NCBI RefSeq assembly: GCF_025963695.1
Contig: NZ_JAOQAH010000012.1
Location: 1 to 62,866, forward strand
DNA from: Segetibacter sp.
GTDB lineage: Bacteria; Bacteroidota; Bacteroidia; Chitinophagales; Chitinophagaceae
Direction of reading: 5' to 3'
DNA: 62,866 nucleotides
The notes below the pieces were generated by a model. That model was not told the DNA's origin and made no database searches. It saw only the letters and a program-made list of their open reading frames with translations. A program made the position numbers and the translations under genes. This document shows positions 18,769 to 27,047 of this stretch, piece after piece; position 1 is the first letter of the stretch; the number at the start of each line of letters is the position of its first letter.

Positions 18769-20118
18769 TTACACCGCTACTTCTCTCGCATCAGCGTAAT
18801 GTGCCAACCCAAAGTTTCTTACCTGGCTTTCTTCCGGATTTAGTACATGCCATTCAAATTCGTCTCTAAAATGACGGATTGCTGCTGCCACAGGCCAGGC
18901 TGCTGCATCACCTAGTGGGCAAATAGTATTTCCTTCGATCCTTCTTTGTATATCCCACAACAAATCGATATCACTTAATTTGCCTTTACCGTATTCGAGG
19001 TTATATAGAACACGCTTCATCCAACCAGTACCTTCCCGACAAGGACTGCATTGACCACAGCTTTCATGATGATAGAAACGAGCTAAGGTTAAGGTATGAC
19101 GAACAATACATTGATCTTCATCTAAAACAATAAAGCCTCCTGACCCCATCATACTTCCTGTTGCAAAACCTCCATCTGATAAGCTTTCATAGTTCATCAA
19201 CCGGGTTTCGCCTTTCGCAGTCTTAAATAAAAGATTAGCAGGTAAAATAGGTACGGACGATCCCCCGGGGATGCACGCCTTCAACCTTTTGCCGTTAGGA
19301 ATGCCTCCGCAATATTCGTCACTGTAAACAAACTCTTCCACGCTAATAGTCATATCGATCTCGTAAACACCAGGCTTATTGATATTTCCACATGCGCTTA
19401 TAAGCTTCGTACCAGTAGATTTACCAACTCCGATCTTAGCATACTCCTCGCCACCCATATTAAAAATAGGAACGATGGCTGCTAAAGTTTCCACGTTATT
19501 TACCACTGTTGGACTTTCCCACAGACCTTTAATAGCCGGAAACGGTGGCTTAATACGAGGATTACCTCTTTTGCCTTCGAGGCTCTCAATCAACGCGGTT
19601 TCTTCACCACAAATGTAAGCCCCAGCACCGCGCTGAACATATATTTCGCAGTCAAAACCTGTCCCTAAAATATTCTTCCCTAACCAGCCGTTCTGTTTCG
19701 CCTCTTCAATTGCATATTCTAAAATATCAGGTATCCATGCATATTCACCACGGATGTATATGTATGTTCTGTTACTTCCGAGTGCAAACGATGAAACAAT
19801 TAACCCTTCAATTAGCAGGTGCGGAAGAAACTCCATCAAGTACCGGTCTTTAAACGTTCCCGGTTCGCTCTCGTCTGCATTACAAACAAGGTAACGGGGA
19901 ACGCCTTCCGGCTTCGCAAGAAAGCTCCATTTCATTCCCGTTGGAAAACCTGCACCACCGCGACCTCTCAAACCACTCTTCTTAACTTCTTCGACAATTT
20001 CTGCCGGGGTCATTTTAAAGGCTTTTTCTACTGCAGCATATCCCCCGTTTTCACGGTAAGCCTTGTAAAAACGTATTCCTTCAATATTTGCTTTATCTAA
20101 TAATAATTTTGTACTCAT
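18769..20118 (-). CDS. nuoF: NADH-quinone oxidoreductase subunit F
   Basis: Flavoprotein that oxidises NADH and passes electrons to cluster N3. It has 449 residues. The FMN/NADH-binding glycine loops are GRGGAGFPTGMKW near residue 55 and GAGAYICGEETAL near 165-178. The N3 4Fe-4S ligands are SCGQCSPCREG (about 354-364) and the later cysteine in NTICPLGDAAAWP. Its presence with NuoE and NuoG shows that this is a full NADH-oxidising complex rather than the 11-subunit form. Confidence 0.96.
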   Translation of the reverse strand: MSTKLLLDKANIEGIRFYKAYRENGGYAAVEKAFKMTPAEIVEEVKKSGLRGRGGAGFPTGMKWSFLAKPEGVPRYLVCNADESEPGTFKDRYLMEFLPHLLIEGLIVSSFALGSNRTYIYIRGEYAWIPDILEYAIEEAKQNGWLGKNILGTGFDCEIYVQRGAGAYICGEETALIESLEGKRGNPRIKPPFPAIKGLWESPTVVNNVETLAAIVPIFNMGGEEYAKIGVGKSTGTKLISACGNINKPGVYEIDMTISVEEFVYSDEYCGGIPNGKRLKACIPGGSSVPILPANLLFKTAKGETRLMNYESLSDGGFATGSMMGSGGFIVLDEDQCIVRHTLTLARFYHHESCGQCSPCREGTGWMKRVLYNLEYGKGKLSDIDLLWDIQRRIEGNTICPLGDAAAWPVAAAIRHFRDEFEWHVLNPEESQVRNFGLAHYADAREVAV

Positions 20119-20188
20119 ACCCTAAATTCACAAAGAGGATTTTATAGTTTTTGTAGTCATCCTATTCCTATTTCTTTAGTCCCATCAT

Positions 20189-20539
20189 TTACATTCTCAT
20201 TGGATGCAATGTTCTTGTAAATGGATTTAAAACCAATCCGATTGACTCTAATGTTGTTGCTCCCAACAAAGCCGTGTCTCCTTCTTCACCATATACAACG
20301 GGAGCTGGTCATCCTTCACCTTTAAACTCAAAATAAGCTGCGCTTATCTGTCGTTTTACAGTCGTTCCATCTGCCAACGAAAAACCCATTTCTCTATATG
20401 GTTCAATTCCTAATTCGTCTAATATTTTACCGGGAACCAACCTATATACCGCACCACTATCAACTAAAAATTCTACCTCAGCAGATTTTCCAGATTTTCT
20501 ATGTTCTCTCACGGTTAGTATAACATTAGTTATTCCCAT
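20189..20539 (-). pseudogene. Retropepsin-like (clan AA) aspartic protease, nonsense-disrupted
   Basis: Reading from the ATG at 20539, a single-domain retropepsin-like protein starts with the catalytic motif VDSGA (normally D-T/S-G-A) and an ELGIEPYREM segment. After 76 codons an in-frame TGA stops it (20309-20311). Translation of the same frame beyond it continues the family pattern without a break: PAPVVYGEEGD, then LLGATTLESIGLVL, then a stop at 20189. The whole frame is 117 codons including both stops, which suits this family. One substitution (for example CGA to TGA) explains it; a sequencing error cannot be excluded. It sits between nuoE and nuoF with the VOC gene, an unexpected place for an unrelated gene. 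Confidence 0.8.
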
Positions 20540-20573
20540 ATTACTAAGTCCTCAGCAATTAGTAAATCCAAAC

Positions 20574-20981
20574 CTAGTTCTTCAACTCGTAATTAAACAT
20601 CCAATTAACCCCAAACTTGTCTTTTAGCATCCCAAACCTTGCTCCCCAAAAAGCATCCTGCAATTCCATGGTAGCAGTTCCGCCTTCAGCCATTTTTTTA
20701 AACACTTCGTCTATTTGACCCTCCTCAGTGATTTCTACTGACAATTGTATGTTGCCATCAGTTTGCACCAGGTTTCCTTTAAAAGTATCAGATACCATTA
20801 ATACATTGTCACCAAACTTCACTCGCCCATGTATCACTTTATCTTTATAGTCTTCATCAGATGGCGTTGGGCTATCTCCATACCGGTTAAGTTCTAATAT
20901 TTCGCCTCCTAAAGCCGCCGCATAAAAATTCATTGCTTCTTCTGCCTGCCCTGTAAAATGAATGTATGGAGTAAGACGCAT
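20574..20981 (-). CDS. VOC family protein (PhnB/glyoxalase-like)
   Basis: A 135-residue protein of the vicinal-oxygen-chelate fold, PhnB-like subgroup. The N-terminus LTPYIHFTGQAEEAMNFYAA and the C-terminal WGARFGMLKDKFGVNWMFN are hallmarks of that subgroup. The biochemical role of these proteins is generally unknown; a metal-dependent isomerase, dioxygenase or binding role is possible. It lies between nuoE (32 bp away) and the broken retropepsin gene on the nuo strand, so it is probably carried on the nuo transcript. It has no known part in complex I and looks like an insertion. Confidence 0.88.
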   Translation of the reverse strand: MRLTPYIHFTGQAEEAMNFYAAALGGEILELNRYGDSPTPSDEDYKDKVIHGRVKFGDNVLMVSDTFKGNLVQTDGNIQLSVEITEEGQIDEVFKKMAEGGTATMELQDAFWGARFGMLKDKFGVNWMFNYELKN

Positions 20982-21013
20982 GCTATATTATTTTAAACTA
21001 CGATAAAACAACG

Positions 21014-21514
21014 CTAATTATTGATTGCAGAAAAGCTACGACACTCTTCTATAATTGCATCTACTTTTTCAGGAGTTAGGTGCTCTTTGTAATGCTTACC
21101 CAGCTGCATCATTGGTGCGTATCCACATGCACCTAAACATTCAACTACTTTTAAAGTAAACAATCCATCATCTGTAGTTTCACCTACGCCGATACCCAAC
21201 CTGGTTTTAATATAATTGATAATATCATCACTGCCTCTCAGCATGCATGGCCCTGTCTGGCAAACTTCAAAAAGAAACTTTCCGACAGGCTTCATATTAT
21301 ACATGCTATAAAACGTAGCCACTTCATATACTTCTATTGGAGTGATACTTAATATCTCTGCCACATAATCCATTACAGGCACATCAAGCCATCCACCAAA
21401 TTCTTCCTGTGCCAAATGGAGTACAGGTATCAAGGCACTTTTTTGCTTCCCTTCCGGATAACGTGCAATAATTTCCTGCACTTTAAGTAAGCTCTTTTCT
21501 GAAAACTGTATCAT
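21014..21514 (-). CDS. nuoE: NADH-quinone oxidoreductase subunit E
   Basis: Thioredoxin-like 2Fe-2S subunit (cluster N1a) of the NADH module. It has 166 residues. The four cluster cysteines are Cys85 and Cys90 (CQTGPC) and Cys126 and Cys130 (CLGAC), the normal spacing. It lies 71 bp after nuoD. The usual nuoE-nuoF adjacency is broken here by about 900 bp holding the VOC gene and a pseudogene. Confidence 0.95.
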   Translation of the reverse strand: MIQFSEKSLLKVQEIIARYPEGKQKSALIPVLHLAQEEFGGWLDVPVMDYVAEILSITPIEVYEVATFYSMYNMKPVGKFLFEVCQTGPCMLRGSDDIINYIKTRLGIGVGETTDDGLFTLKVVECLGACGYAPMMQLGKHYKEHLTPEKVDAIIEECRSFSAINN

Positions 21515-21585
21515 TTATAATTTAAAAGGCAAAATGAAAAAATTGAGGTCCACTTTCCATTCTTTATTTTTATTTTTTTATCACC

Positions 21586-22821
21586 CTATCCATCCATCTC
21601 ACCTGCAATCAGGTTAAGAGAACTCATGCAAATAATTGCATCACTTAACATACTACCTTTTATCAGTTCTGTATAGGCCTGGTAGTAAATAAAACACGGT
21701 CTGCGAAAGTGTAACCGGTAGGGTGTGCGGCCGCCGTCACTAATGAGATAAAAGCCTAACTCACCATTTCCGCCTTCTACACTGTGGTACACTTCTCCAG
21801 CAGGAATATCAGTCTCACCCATTATTATTTTAAAGTGATAAATCAGGGCCTCCATTTTCGTGTAAACATCTTTCTTTTCAGGAAGGTAATATTCAGGGGC
21901 ATCCGCATGAAAAACATCAGCCTCCTTTCCTTTAAATTCCTGCACTTTCCGGTAAGCCTGCTTAATGATCTCTAGCGATTGCCACATTTCCTCGTTACGA
22001 ACCAAAAAACGATCGTACACATCACCCGTCTTTCCAACCGGAACAGTAAAATCAAAATCTTCGTAACTGCTGTAAGGAGAATGTACACGCACATCATAGT
22101 CCACACCAGCAGCTCTTAAATTTGGACCTGTAAAACCGTAATTCAAGGCTCTCTCAGCAGCAATACCTCCAACACCTTGCGTACGCTCCATAAAAATCCT
22201 GTTACGATTGAACAAGTTTTCAAACTCCTTCAACACCTTAGGATACTCATTCAAAAATTTTTCTAATTTCCTGAAAGCGATATCATTAAAATTTCTTTCA
22301 AAACCACCAATACGACCAATATTAGTCGTTAAACGGCTACCACACACCTCTTCCCAAATCTCATAAATCAATTCACGGGATTGCATCACATACAAAAACC
22401 CGGTAAAAGCGCCGGTATCAACACCAACAACGGAGTTACAAATTAGATGATCAGCAATACGAGCCAGTTCCATTATAATTACCCGCAGATAGTCAACCCG
22501 TTTAGGAAGGGTAAGACCAAGCAACTTTTCGCAGGTCATATGCCAACCCATATTATTAATCGGGCTGCTACAGTAGTTTAACCTGTCTGTCAGCGGAGTA
22601 ATTTGATATAAAGGTCTATGTTCTGCAATTTTTTCAAATGCACGATGTATATAACCAATGGTTTGTTCCGCGTCTACCACTCTCTCGCCATCCACTTCCA
22701 GTATGTTTTGAAATACCCCGTGCGTAGCGGGGTGTGTAGGCCCGAGGTTTAGGGTCGTGGTAGTTTTTTCTATACTTCCGTCAGGAAGCACTCTATGTTT
22801 AGGTTGTTCTACAACAGGCAT
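21586..22821 (-). CDS. nuoD: NADH-quinone oxidoreductase subunit D
   Basis: 49-kDa-type subunit that forms the quinone-reduction site together with NuoB. The 411-residue protein has the N-terminal LGPTHPATHGVF motif with the conserved histidines of the quinone pocket, the GRIGGFERNF segment and the C-terminal RPCFIYYQAY and D-x-I-CMSSLNLIAGEMD motifs. It is a separate gene from nuoC (they are fused in E. coli). It is separated from nuoC by a decayed Uma2-family gene and a dispersed repeat. Confidence 0.96.
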   Translation of the reverse strand: MPVVEQPKHRVLPDGSIEKTTTTLNLGPTHPATHGVFQNILEVDGERVVDAEQTIGYIHRAFEKIAEHRPLYQITPLTDRLNYCSSPINNMGWHMTCEKLLGLTLPKRVDYLRVIIMELARIADHLICNSVVGVDTGAFTGFLYVMQSRELIYEIWEEVCGSRLTTNIGRIGGFERNFNDIAFRKLEKFLNEYPKVLKEFENLFNRNRIFMERTQGVGGIAAERALNYGFTGPNLRAAGVDYDVRVHSPYSSYEDFDFTVPVGKTGDVYDRFLVRNEEMWQSLEIIKQAYRKVQEFKGKEADVFHADAPEYYLPEKKDVYTKMEALIYHFKIIMGETDIPAGEVYHSVEGGNGELGFYLISDGGRTPYRLHFRRPCFIYYQAYTELIKGSMLSDAIICMSSLNLIAGEMDG

Positions 22822-22860
22822 TTTTTATTTTTTTGTAGTCGACTTCTCTATTCTATTCAA

Positions 22861-22884
22861 CATTGTTGCGTCGCACTCTTGTGC
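22861..22884 (+). repeat. Dispersed repeat, copy 4 (CG/CG form)
   Basis: CATTGTTGCGTCGCAC followed by TCTTGTGC, 40 bp upstream of nuoD. It is preceded by TTCTATTCAA, a flank shared with several other copies. Confidence 0.85.
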
Positions 22885-22951
22885 TTTTAATACCTCATGA
22901 AACTAAAAGCTTTAACCAACTATATTTAACAACTTGCCAACTATATCTCCT

Positions 22952-23462
22952 TTAAAACGGTTCGTTCGCTTCTTCGTCAAAAATAGCTTCAAGCAGAATT
23001 TCAAGACCTTCTAAAACTTTACATCTTACAGTTGCATGTTGCACTTTTTCAGCCAACACAAAACTTTCATTTTCTAAAAAACACTGTTCAACAAGTCTTT
23101 TATCTGCATTAACCAACCAATATTCTTTTACTCCGTTTAAAGCACAAAATCTGGCGCCTGAAAAAACATATATCCGGCTTAAAATCATTTCTTCTCAAAT
23201 CAACAACAGTCTTTTCACTCGTTATAACACCCATTTTATGTTTTCTAACAAACCCTGGTAAGTATATAAATAAGGTTCGCAACTGTTAAGGTATGTTTAT
23301 CCTTAGCAGGAGAATTATAAAACGCTTCGCCGTTTATAAACTCCGCCTTTTCATCCTCTCTTATATACTTGTAAAAACGGTGTCGTTTTGCTTCTTCTCC
23401 AACTCCTCAACATAATCAGGTAATTTGGGAGAGTCTAAAATGCTCTTTAAAACATTCTCCAC
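22952..23462 (-). pseudogene. Uma2-family (DUF820) endonuclease-like gene, decayed
   Basis: Only the last 78 codons form an open frame (stop at 22952), with NGVKEYWLVNADKRLVEQ and VLEGLEILLEAIF typical of the Uma2 C-terminus. Upstream, other frames on the same strand give the rest of the family in order. The frame from GTG 23462 gives SPKLPDYVEELEKK; a shifted frame gives RFYKYIREDEKAEFINGEA and SPAKDKHT; a third gives KHKMGVITSEKTVV and RRNDFKPDICFF. At least two or three frameshifts, plus loss of the middle segment between ICFF and NGVKEYW, make it non-functional. It fills the nuoC-nuoD gap. Confidence 0.82.
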
Positions 23463-23468
23463 AACTGT

Positions 23469-24056
23469 TTAAAGCCAGGTCTTATCCTTATCAGCTTCGC
23501 TGATCGTCTTTGGCTCCTCGCTCACTTCACGGTTCCCAAAATCTATACTGCCACCTCGGCCAAACATCTCATCATCTTTATCTATCCTGCTCTGGTCTTC
23601 TAAAGGAAATTCTTTACGCATAGGGAAATAATCCATTTCCTCAACATTTAAAATTCGCTTTAAGTTTGGATGGCCAATAAAGTTGACCCCAAAGAAATCG
23701 TATGTTTCTCTTTCCATCCAATTTGCTGCTTCAAATAAACCAGTGGCTGTAAATACATCAGGTTGCTCTATCGGCATGTACACTTTAAACCGTATGCGAA
23801 CGTTTTCTACCAAGTTGTGCAAATGATAAACAACTGCCAACTCCTCACCCTTGCGCTCGGGGTAATGAACTGCGCACAAGTCGGTCAAAAATTTAAAAGC
23901 GAGATCTTGTTCATTATATAAAAAACCCATCACCTTAAGGTTCATTTCCCTGGGCGCAGAAAAAGTAAGCATGCCATAAGGTTCTCCAAATTCAGTAACC
24001 GATTCTCCAAACTTGTCTACTAATCTTTGTATAATATCCGGGTTAGCTAGAGGCAT
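23469..24056 (-). CDS. nuoC: NADH-quinone oxidoreductase subunit C
   Basis: 30-kDa-type subunit of the peripheral arm that packs against NuoD. It has 195 residues. The signature ERETYDFFGVNFIGHPNLKR is visible at about residues 117-136, together with the MRKEFPLEDQ segment. The C-terminal tail is acidic and Lys-rich. Encoded separately from nuoD, as in most non-enterobacterial complexes. Confidence 0.94.
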   Translation of the reverse strand: MPLANPDIIQRLVDKFGESVTEFGEPYGMLTFSAPREMNLKVMGFLYNEQDLAFKFLTDLCAVHYPERKGEELAVVYHLHNLVENVRIRFKVYMPIEQPDVFTATGLFEAANWMERETYDFFGVNFIGHPNLKRILNVEEMDYFPMRKEFPLEDQSRIDKDDEMFGRGGSIDFGNREVSEEPKTISEADKDKTWL

Positions 24057-24179
24057 TTATATAATTTGAAAATTAAACAATTTGAAAATTTGAAAATCAA
24101 AAACGGCAAGTCTTCCTTACTTTCTCAAATCCTCAAATTTCCAAACCAGCACATTATCCAATGGCTATTAGCACATAAA

Positions 24180-24743
24180 TTACTGTATTCCGTAGCTTTC
24201 CATTAAAGCCTTGTATTGTTCTCCGTTTCTGCGGCGTGTACTTTCGTTATGCACAAGGTCTTGAATACGTAACACACCATCAATGATCGCTTCTGGTCTT
24301 GGTGGGCATCCCGGTACATAAACATCAACAGGAACTACCTGGTCGATGCCTTGTAACACACTGTAAGAATCAAATATACCACCTGAGCATGCACAGGCGC
24401 CAACTGCCATCACCCAACGAGGTTCGGCCATTTGTAAATATACTTGTTTTACTATCGGAGCCATTTTTTTGGCGATAGTCCCCATTACCATTAACAGGTC
24501 GCACTGACGGGGCGAGAAACCCAATCTTTCACTTCCAAACCTCGACAAATCGTAGTGAGAACCCATTGTTGCCATAAACTCAATACCACAGCAACTGGTT
24601 GCAAACGGCAGTGGCCACATAGAATTTTTTCGTGCAAGGCCTAAAACCTTTTCTAAAGAGGTGGCACCAAAGCCTTCTCCCATATAGGTTTCGGGAGCTT
24701 CCAATTCTTTAACTTGTGTATGAAATCTTACCGGACGAGCCAT
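24180..24743 (-). CDS. nuoB: NADH-quinone oxidoreductase subunit B
   Basis: Carries the terminal cluster N2, which reduces the quinone. It has 187 residues. N2 ligands are the tandem cysteines Cys51 and Cys52 (ATSCCGIEF), Cys117 (GACACSGG) and Cys146 (VPGCPPRPE), all at normal spacing. A gap of about 450 bp separates it from nuoA, with a good promoter at 24844-24873, so nuoB probably starts a separate transcript. Confidence 0.96.
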   Translation of the reverse strand: MARPVRFHTQVKELEAPETYMGEGFGATSLEKVLGLARKNSMWPLPFATSCCGIEFMATMGSHYDLSRFGSERLGFSPRQCDLLMVMGTIAKKMAPIVKQVYLQMAEPRWVMAVGACACSGGIFDSYSVLQGIDQVVPVDVYVPGCPPRPEAIIDGVLRIQDLVHNESTRRRNGEQYKALMESYGIQ

Positions 24744-24843
24744 AATTTGTCTGATTTTAAATCCTTCTCAAATCACTTAATAAACACTAACACCTGATTT
24801 TTCCAGCACTTATAATAACTGCAAAACAGAAATTATAGACGTG

Positions 24844-24873
24844 CAAAAGTACTGCAACTGCATCAAATTCAAA
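24844..24873 (-). promoter_or_regulatory. Predicted Bacteroidota-type promoter for nuoB
   Basis: On the minus strand TTTG (24873-24870), an 18-nt spacer and TACTTTTG (24851-24844) fit the TTG/TTTG-N17-23-TAnnTTTG consensus of the primary sigma factor in Bacteroidota. The start point would lie about 95 bp upstream of the nuoB ATG. Confidence 0.55.
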
Positions 24874-25095
24874 TAAATGTTTCGAATAGAATTATCTAAA
24901 ACGAATCATAAATCGTGAGCGTTTTTAGCTTCTTAAGAAGGGTGTGAATTGTTTTTTACAGAAGTTGCAAAAAACATGCAAAGAAATTTTACTATTTATA
25001 CTTTGCCACCGGTTTAAACTTGGCCACCTTTTTTTAGAAGACATTAGAACTCACAACTAAGCAATAGTTAATACAAGTACAATAAAGTTTTGCAT

Positions 25096-25119
25096 GTACA
25101 AGGGAGTGACACAAGAATG
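25096..25119 (-). repeat. Dispersed repeat, copy 5 (TG/CA form)
   Basis: Reverse orientation, GTACAAGGGAGTGACAC then AAGAATG. It lies in the 450-bp gap between nuoA and nuoB, upstream of the predicted nuoB promoter. Confidence 0.85.
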
Positions 25120-25191
25120 CTGAAAAAAGTGTAGACGCTGGAACGGAAAAAACAGCACTACGCTCAGCTTACATAAAAAATATTTACCAGA

Positions 25192-25587
25192 TTAATCTTC
25201 CCACTGCAACGCGCCCTTTTTAATGATATAGTAAAAACCAGCCAGGAAAAAGCCGACGAACATACTAAGGGCTCCGAAACCTGACCAGCCTAATTCACGA
25301 AAGTTTACGGCATAAGGATAAAAGAATATAACCTCCACATCAAACAAAACAAAGAGGATGGCTACCAAAAAATATTTAACGGCCATAGGTTGGCGCGCAT
25401 TACCAACCGCTTCTATACCACTTTCAAAGTTTTGAAGTTTATCGCTCGTTGCGCGCTTAGGGCCCAGCAAGTGAGTGAGGCCCATCATAAGACCAACAAA
25501 ACCAATAGCACAAAGCAACTGAAGCCCTATAGGAAAATAATTAGCCGAAGAACTGACTTCATTTATAGTAGCATCTAAAAAATACAT
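25192..25587 (-). CDS. nuoA: NADH-quinone oxidoreductase subunit A
   Basis: Three-helix membrane subunit next to NuoH and NuoJ. The start is set at the ATG at 25587 (MYFLDATINE), giving 131 residues. The open frame extends 34 codons further, but those overlap the acyl-CoA dehydrogenase gene and do not fit the family. Conserved features are the loop FESGIEAVGNARQPMAVKYFLVA, with the quinone-site-proximal Glu, and FDVEVIFFYP in helix 2. It begins 79 bp after the acyl-CoA dehydrogenase stop. Confidence 0.94.
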   Translation of the reverse strand: MYFLDATINEVSSSANYFPIGLQLLCAIGFVGLMMGLTHLLGPKRATSDKLQNFESGIEAVGNARQPMAVKYFLVAILFVLFDVEVIFFYPYAVNFRELGWSGFGALSMFVGFFLAGFYYIIKKGALQWED

Positions 25588-25666
25588 TTCTTTAATTTTC
25601 GATGTAAAAATAAGGAGTACGGTTAAATTGAGTTGAATAAATCTTGCCACAAGTAAATGCAGAAGA

Positions 25667-26821
25667 TTATTGCAAAAGCGAACGCCCAATTACTATCCGT
25701 TGCACTTCACTTGTGCCCTCATAAATTTGTGTAATTTTTGCGTCGCGCATCAGCCGCTCTACATGATATTCTTTAACGAAACCATAACCCCCATGTATTT
25801 GCACTGCTTCAACGGCCGTCCACATGGCCGTTTCACTGCTAAATACCTTTGCCATTGACGAGCTTACCGTATAGTCCTGCCCCTGGTCTTTCTGCCAGGC
25901 CGCTTTTAAGCAAAGCGACCTCGCCGCTGCGATCCTGGTAGCCATATCGGCAAGTTTAAATTGTATAGCCTGGTGATGCATAATTTCTTTACCAAATGCC
26001 TTCCGCTCCTTCGAGTATTTAAGTGAAAGCTCGTAGGCGCCGCTTGCAATTCCCAAGGCTTGCGACGCAATACCTATTCGTCCACCGGCCAGTGTTTTCA
26101 TGGCGAACTTAAAACCAAAACCATCCTCCCCTACCCGGTTTTCTTTAGGCACCTTTACATTATCAAACATCACCGACGTGGTATCACTTCCCCTGATGCC
26201 TAATTTATTTTCTTTTCCTCCAATAGTTACCCCTGGCCACCCTTTTTCAATAATTAAAGTATTGATTCCATGGCTTTTTTGCTCGGGATGCGTTTGAGCC
26301 ATAACGAGATAAACCGAAGACGTTGAACCGTTAGTAATCCAGTTTTTAATACCATTTACCAGGTAATGGTCGCCCATGTCCTCCGCTATTGTATGTTGAG
26401 AGCTTGCATCACTACCGGCTTCAGGTTCGCTAAGCAAAAAAGCACCAATATATAATTCCCCATCTTTTTTGCCCTGAGCAAGTGGGGTTAAATATTTTTG
26501 TTTTTGTTGCTCCGTTCCATATGTTTCAAGTCCCCAACATACAAGGCTGTTATTTACGCTCATACAAACGCTAACGCTTGCGTCAATTTTACTAATTTCC
26601 TCCATTGCCAAAACGTAGCTGATCGTATCCATTCCGCTACCACCGTATTGCGGGTCTACCATCATACCCATAAACCCCAGGTCAGCAAGTTTCATTATTT
26701 GCTCTTTTGGAAACCGCTGTTGCTCATCCCTCTCTATTACTCCTGGCAAGCATTCCGTTATTGCAAAATCCTTTGCCGCCTGTTTTATCATTTGTTGCTC
26801 TTCCGTGAATTGGAAATCCAT
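25667..26821 (-). CDS. Acyl-CoA dehydrogenase
   Basis: FAD-dependent oxidation of an acyl-CoA to the 2-enoyl-CoA, the first step of fatty-acid or branched-chain amino-acid degradation. The 384-residue protein starts at the ATG at 26821 (MDFQFTEEQQ). Family marks are LLSEPEAGSDASS, the W-I-TNGSTSSVYLV FAD segment, the RKAFGKEIMHHQA signature and the C-terminal QIYEGTSEVQR, with the catalytic-base Glu in the YEGTSE segment as in short- and medium-chain enzymes. Sequence style suggests a short-chain (butyryl-CoA-like) enzyme. It lies directly upstream of nuoA on the same strand. Confidence 0.93.
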   Translation of the reverse strand: MDFQFTEEQQMIKQAAKDFAITECLPGVIERDEQQRFPKEQIMKLADLGFMGMMVDPQYGGSGMDTISYVLAMEEISKIDASVSVCMSVNNSLVCWGLETYGTEQQKQKYLTPLAQGKKDGELYIGAFLLSEPEAGSDASSQHTIAEDMGDHYLVNGIKNWITNGSTSSVYLVMAQTHPEQKSHGINTLIIEKGWPGVTIGGKENKLGIRGSDTTSVMFDNVKVPKENRVGEDGFGFKFAMKTLAGGRIGIASQALGIASGAYELSLKYSKERKAFGKEIMHHQAIQFKLADMATRIAAARSLCLKAAWQKDQGQDYTVSSSMAKVFSSETAMWTAVEAVQIHGGYGFVKEYHVERLMRDAKITQIYEGTSEVQRIVIGRSLLQ

Positions 26822-26900
26822 GTAGTATAACAATTTCAGGCAAGGTAAGAGATTTTAAAAGAGGAAGTATTATAGAGCAGGCTTTGCGAATTCTATTTAA

Positions 26901-26924
26901 CATCGTTGTGTCACACCCTTTAAC
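26901..26924 (+). repeat. Dispersed repeat, copy 6 (TG/CA form)
   Basis: CATCGTTGTGTCACAC then CCTTTAAC. About 23 bp further on, TCAACAGCGGCTGC (26947-26960) resembles the second conserved block of the family. Confidence 0.8.
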
Positions 26925-27047
26925 CACATACCATTACGCTGCTTCAACAGCGGCTGCTAAGAGCAAGCATTCCAGGAGTATTTGAAGAATGCTTTGAGTA
27001 GCGGAATAAAAACTACCAACAAGCTTAAAACAATCAACGAAGGAATT

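Noticed and set aside
20309..20539. Stand-alone 76-aa protein
   Set aside because: The frame continues with family motifs beyond the TGA, so it is better described as a nonsense-disrupted retropepsin-like gene.
22952..23188. Intact small hypothetical protein of 78 aa
   Set aside because: It is the C-terminal piece of a decayed Uma2-family gene; its first 13 residues are out-of-frame noise.
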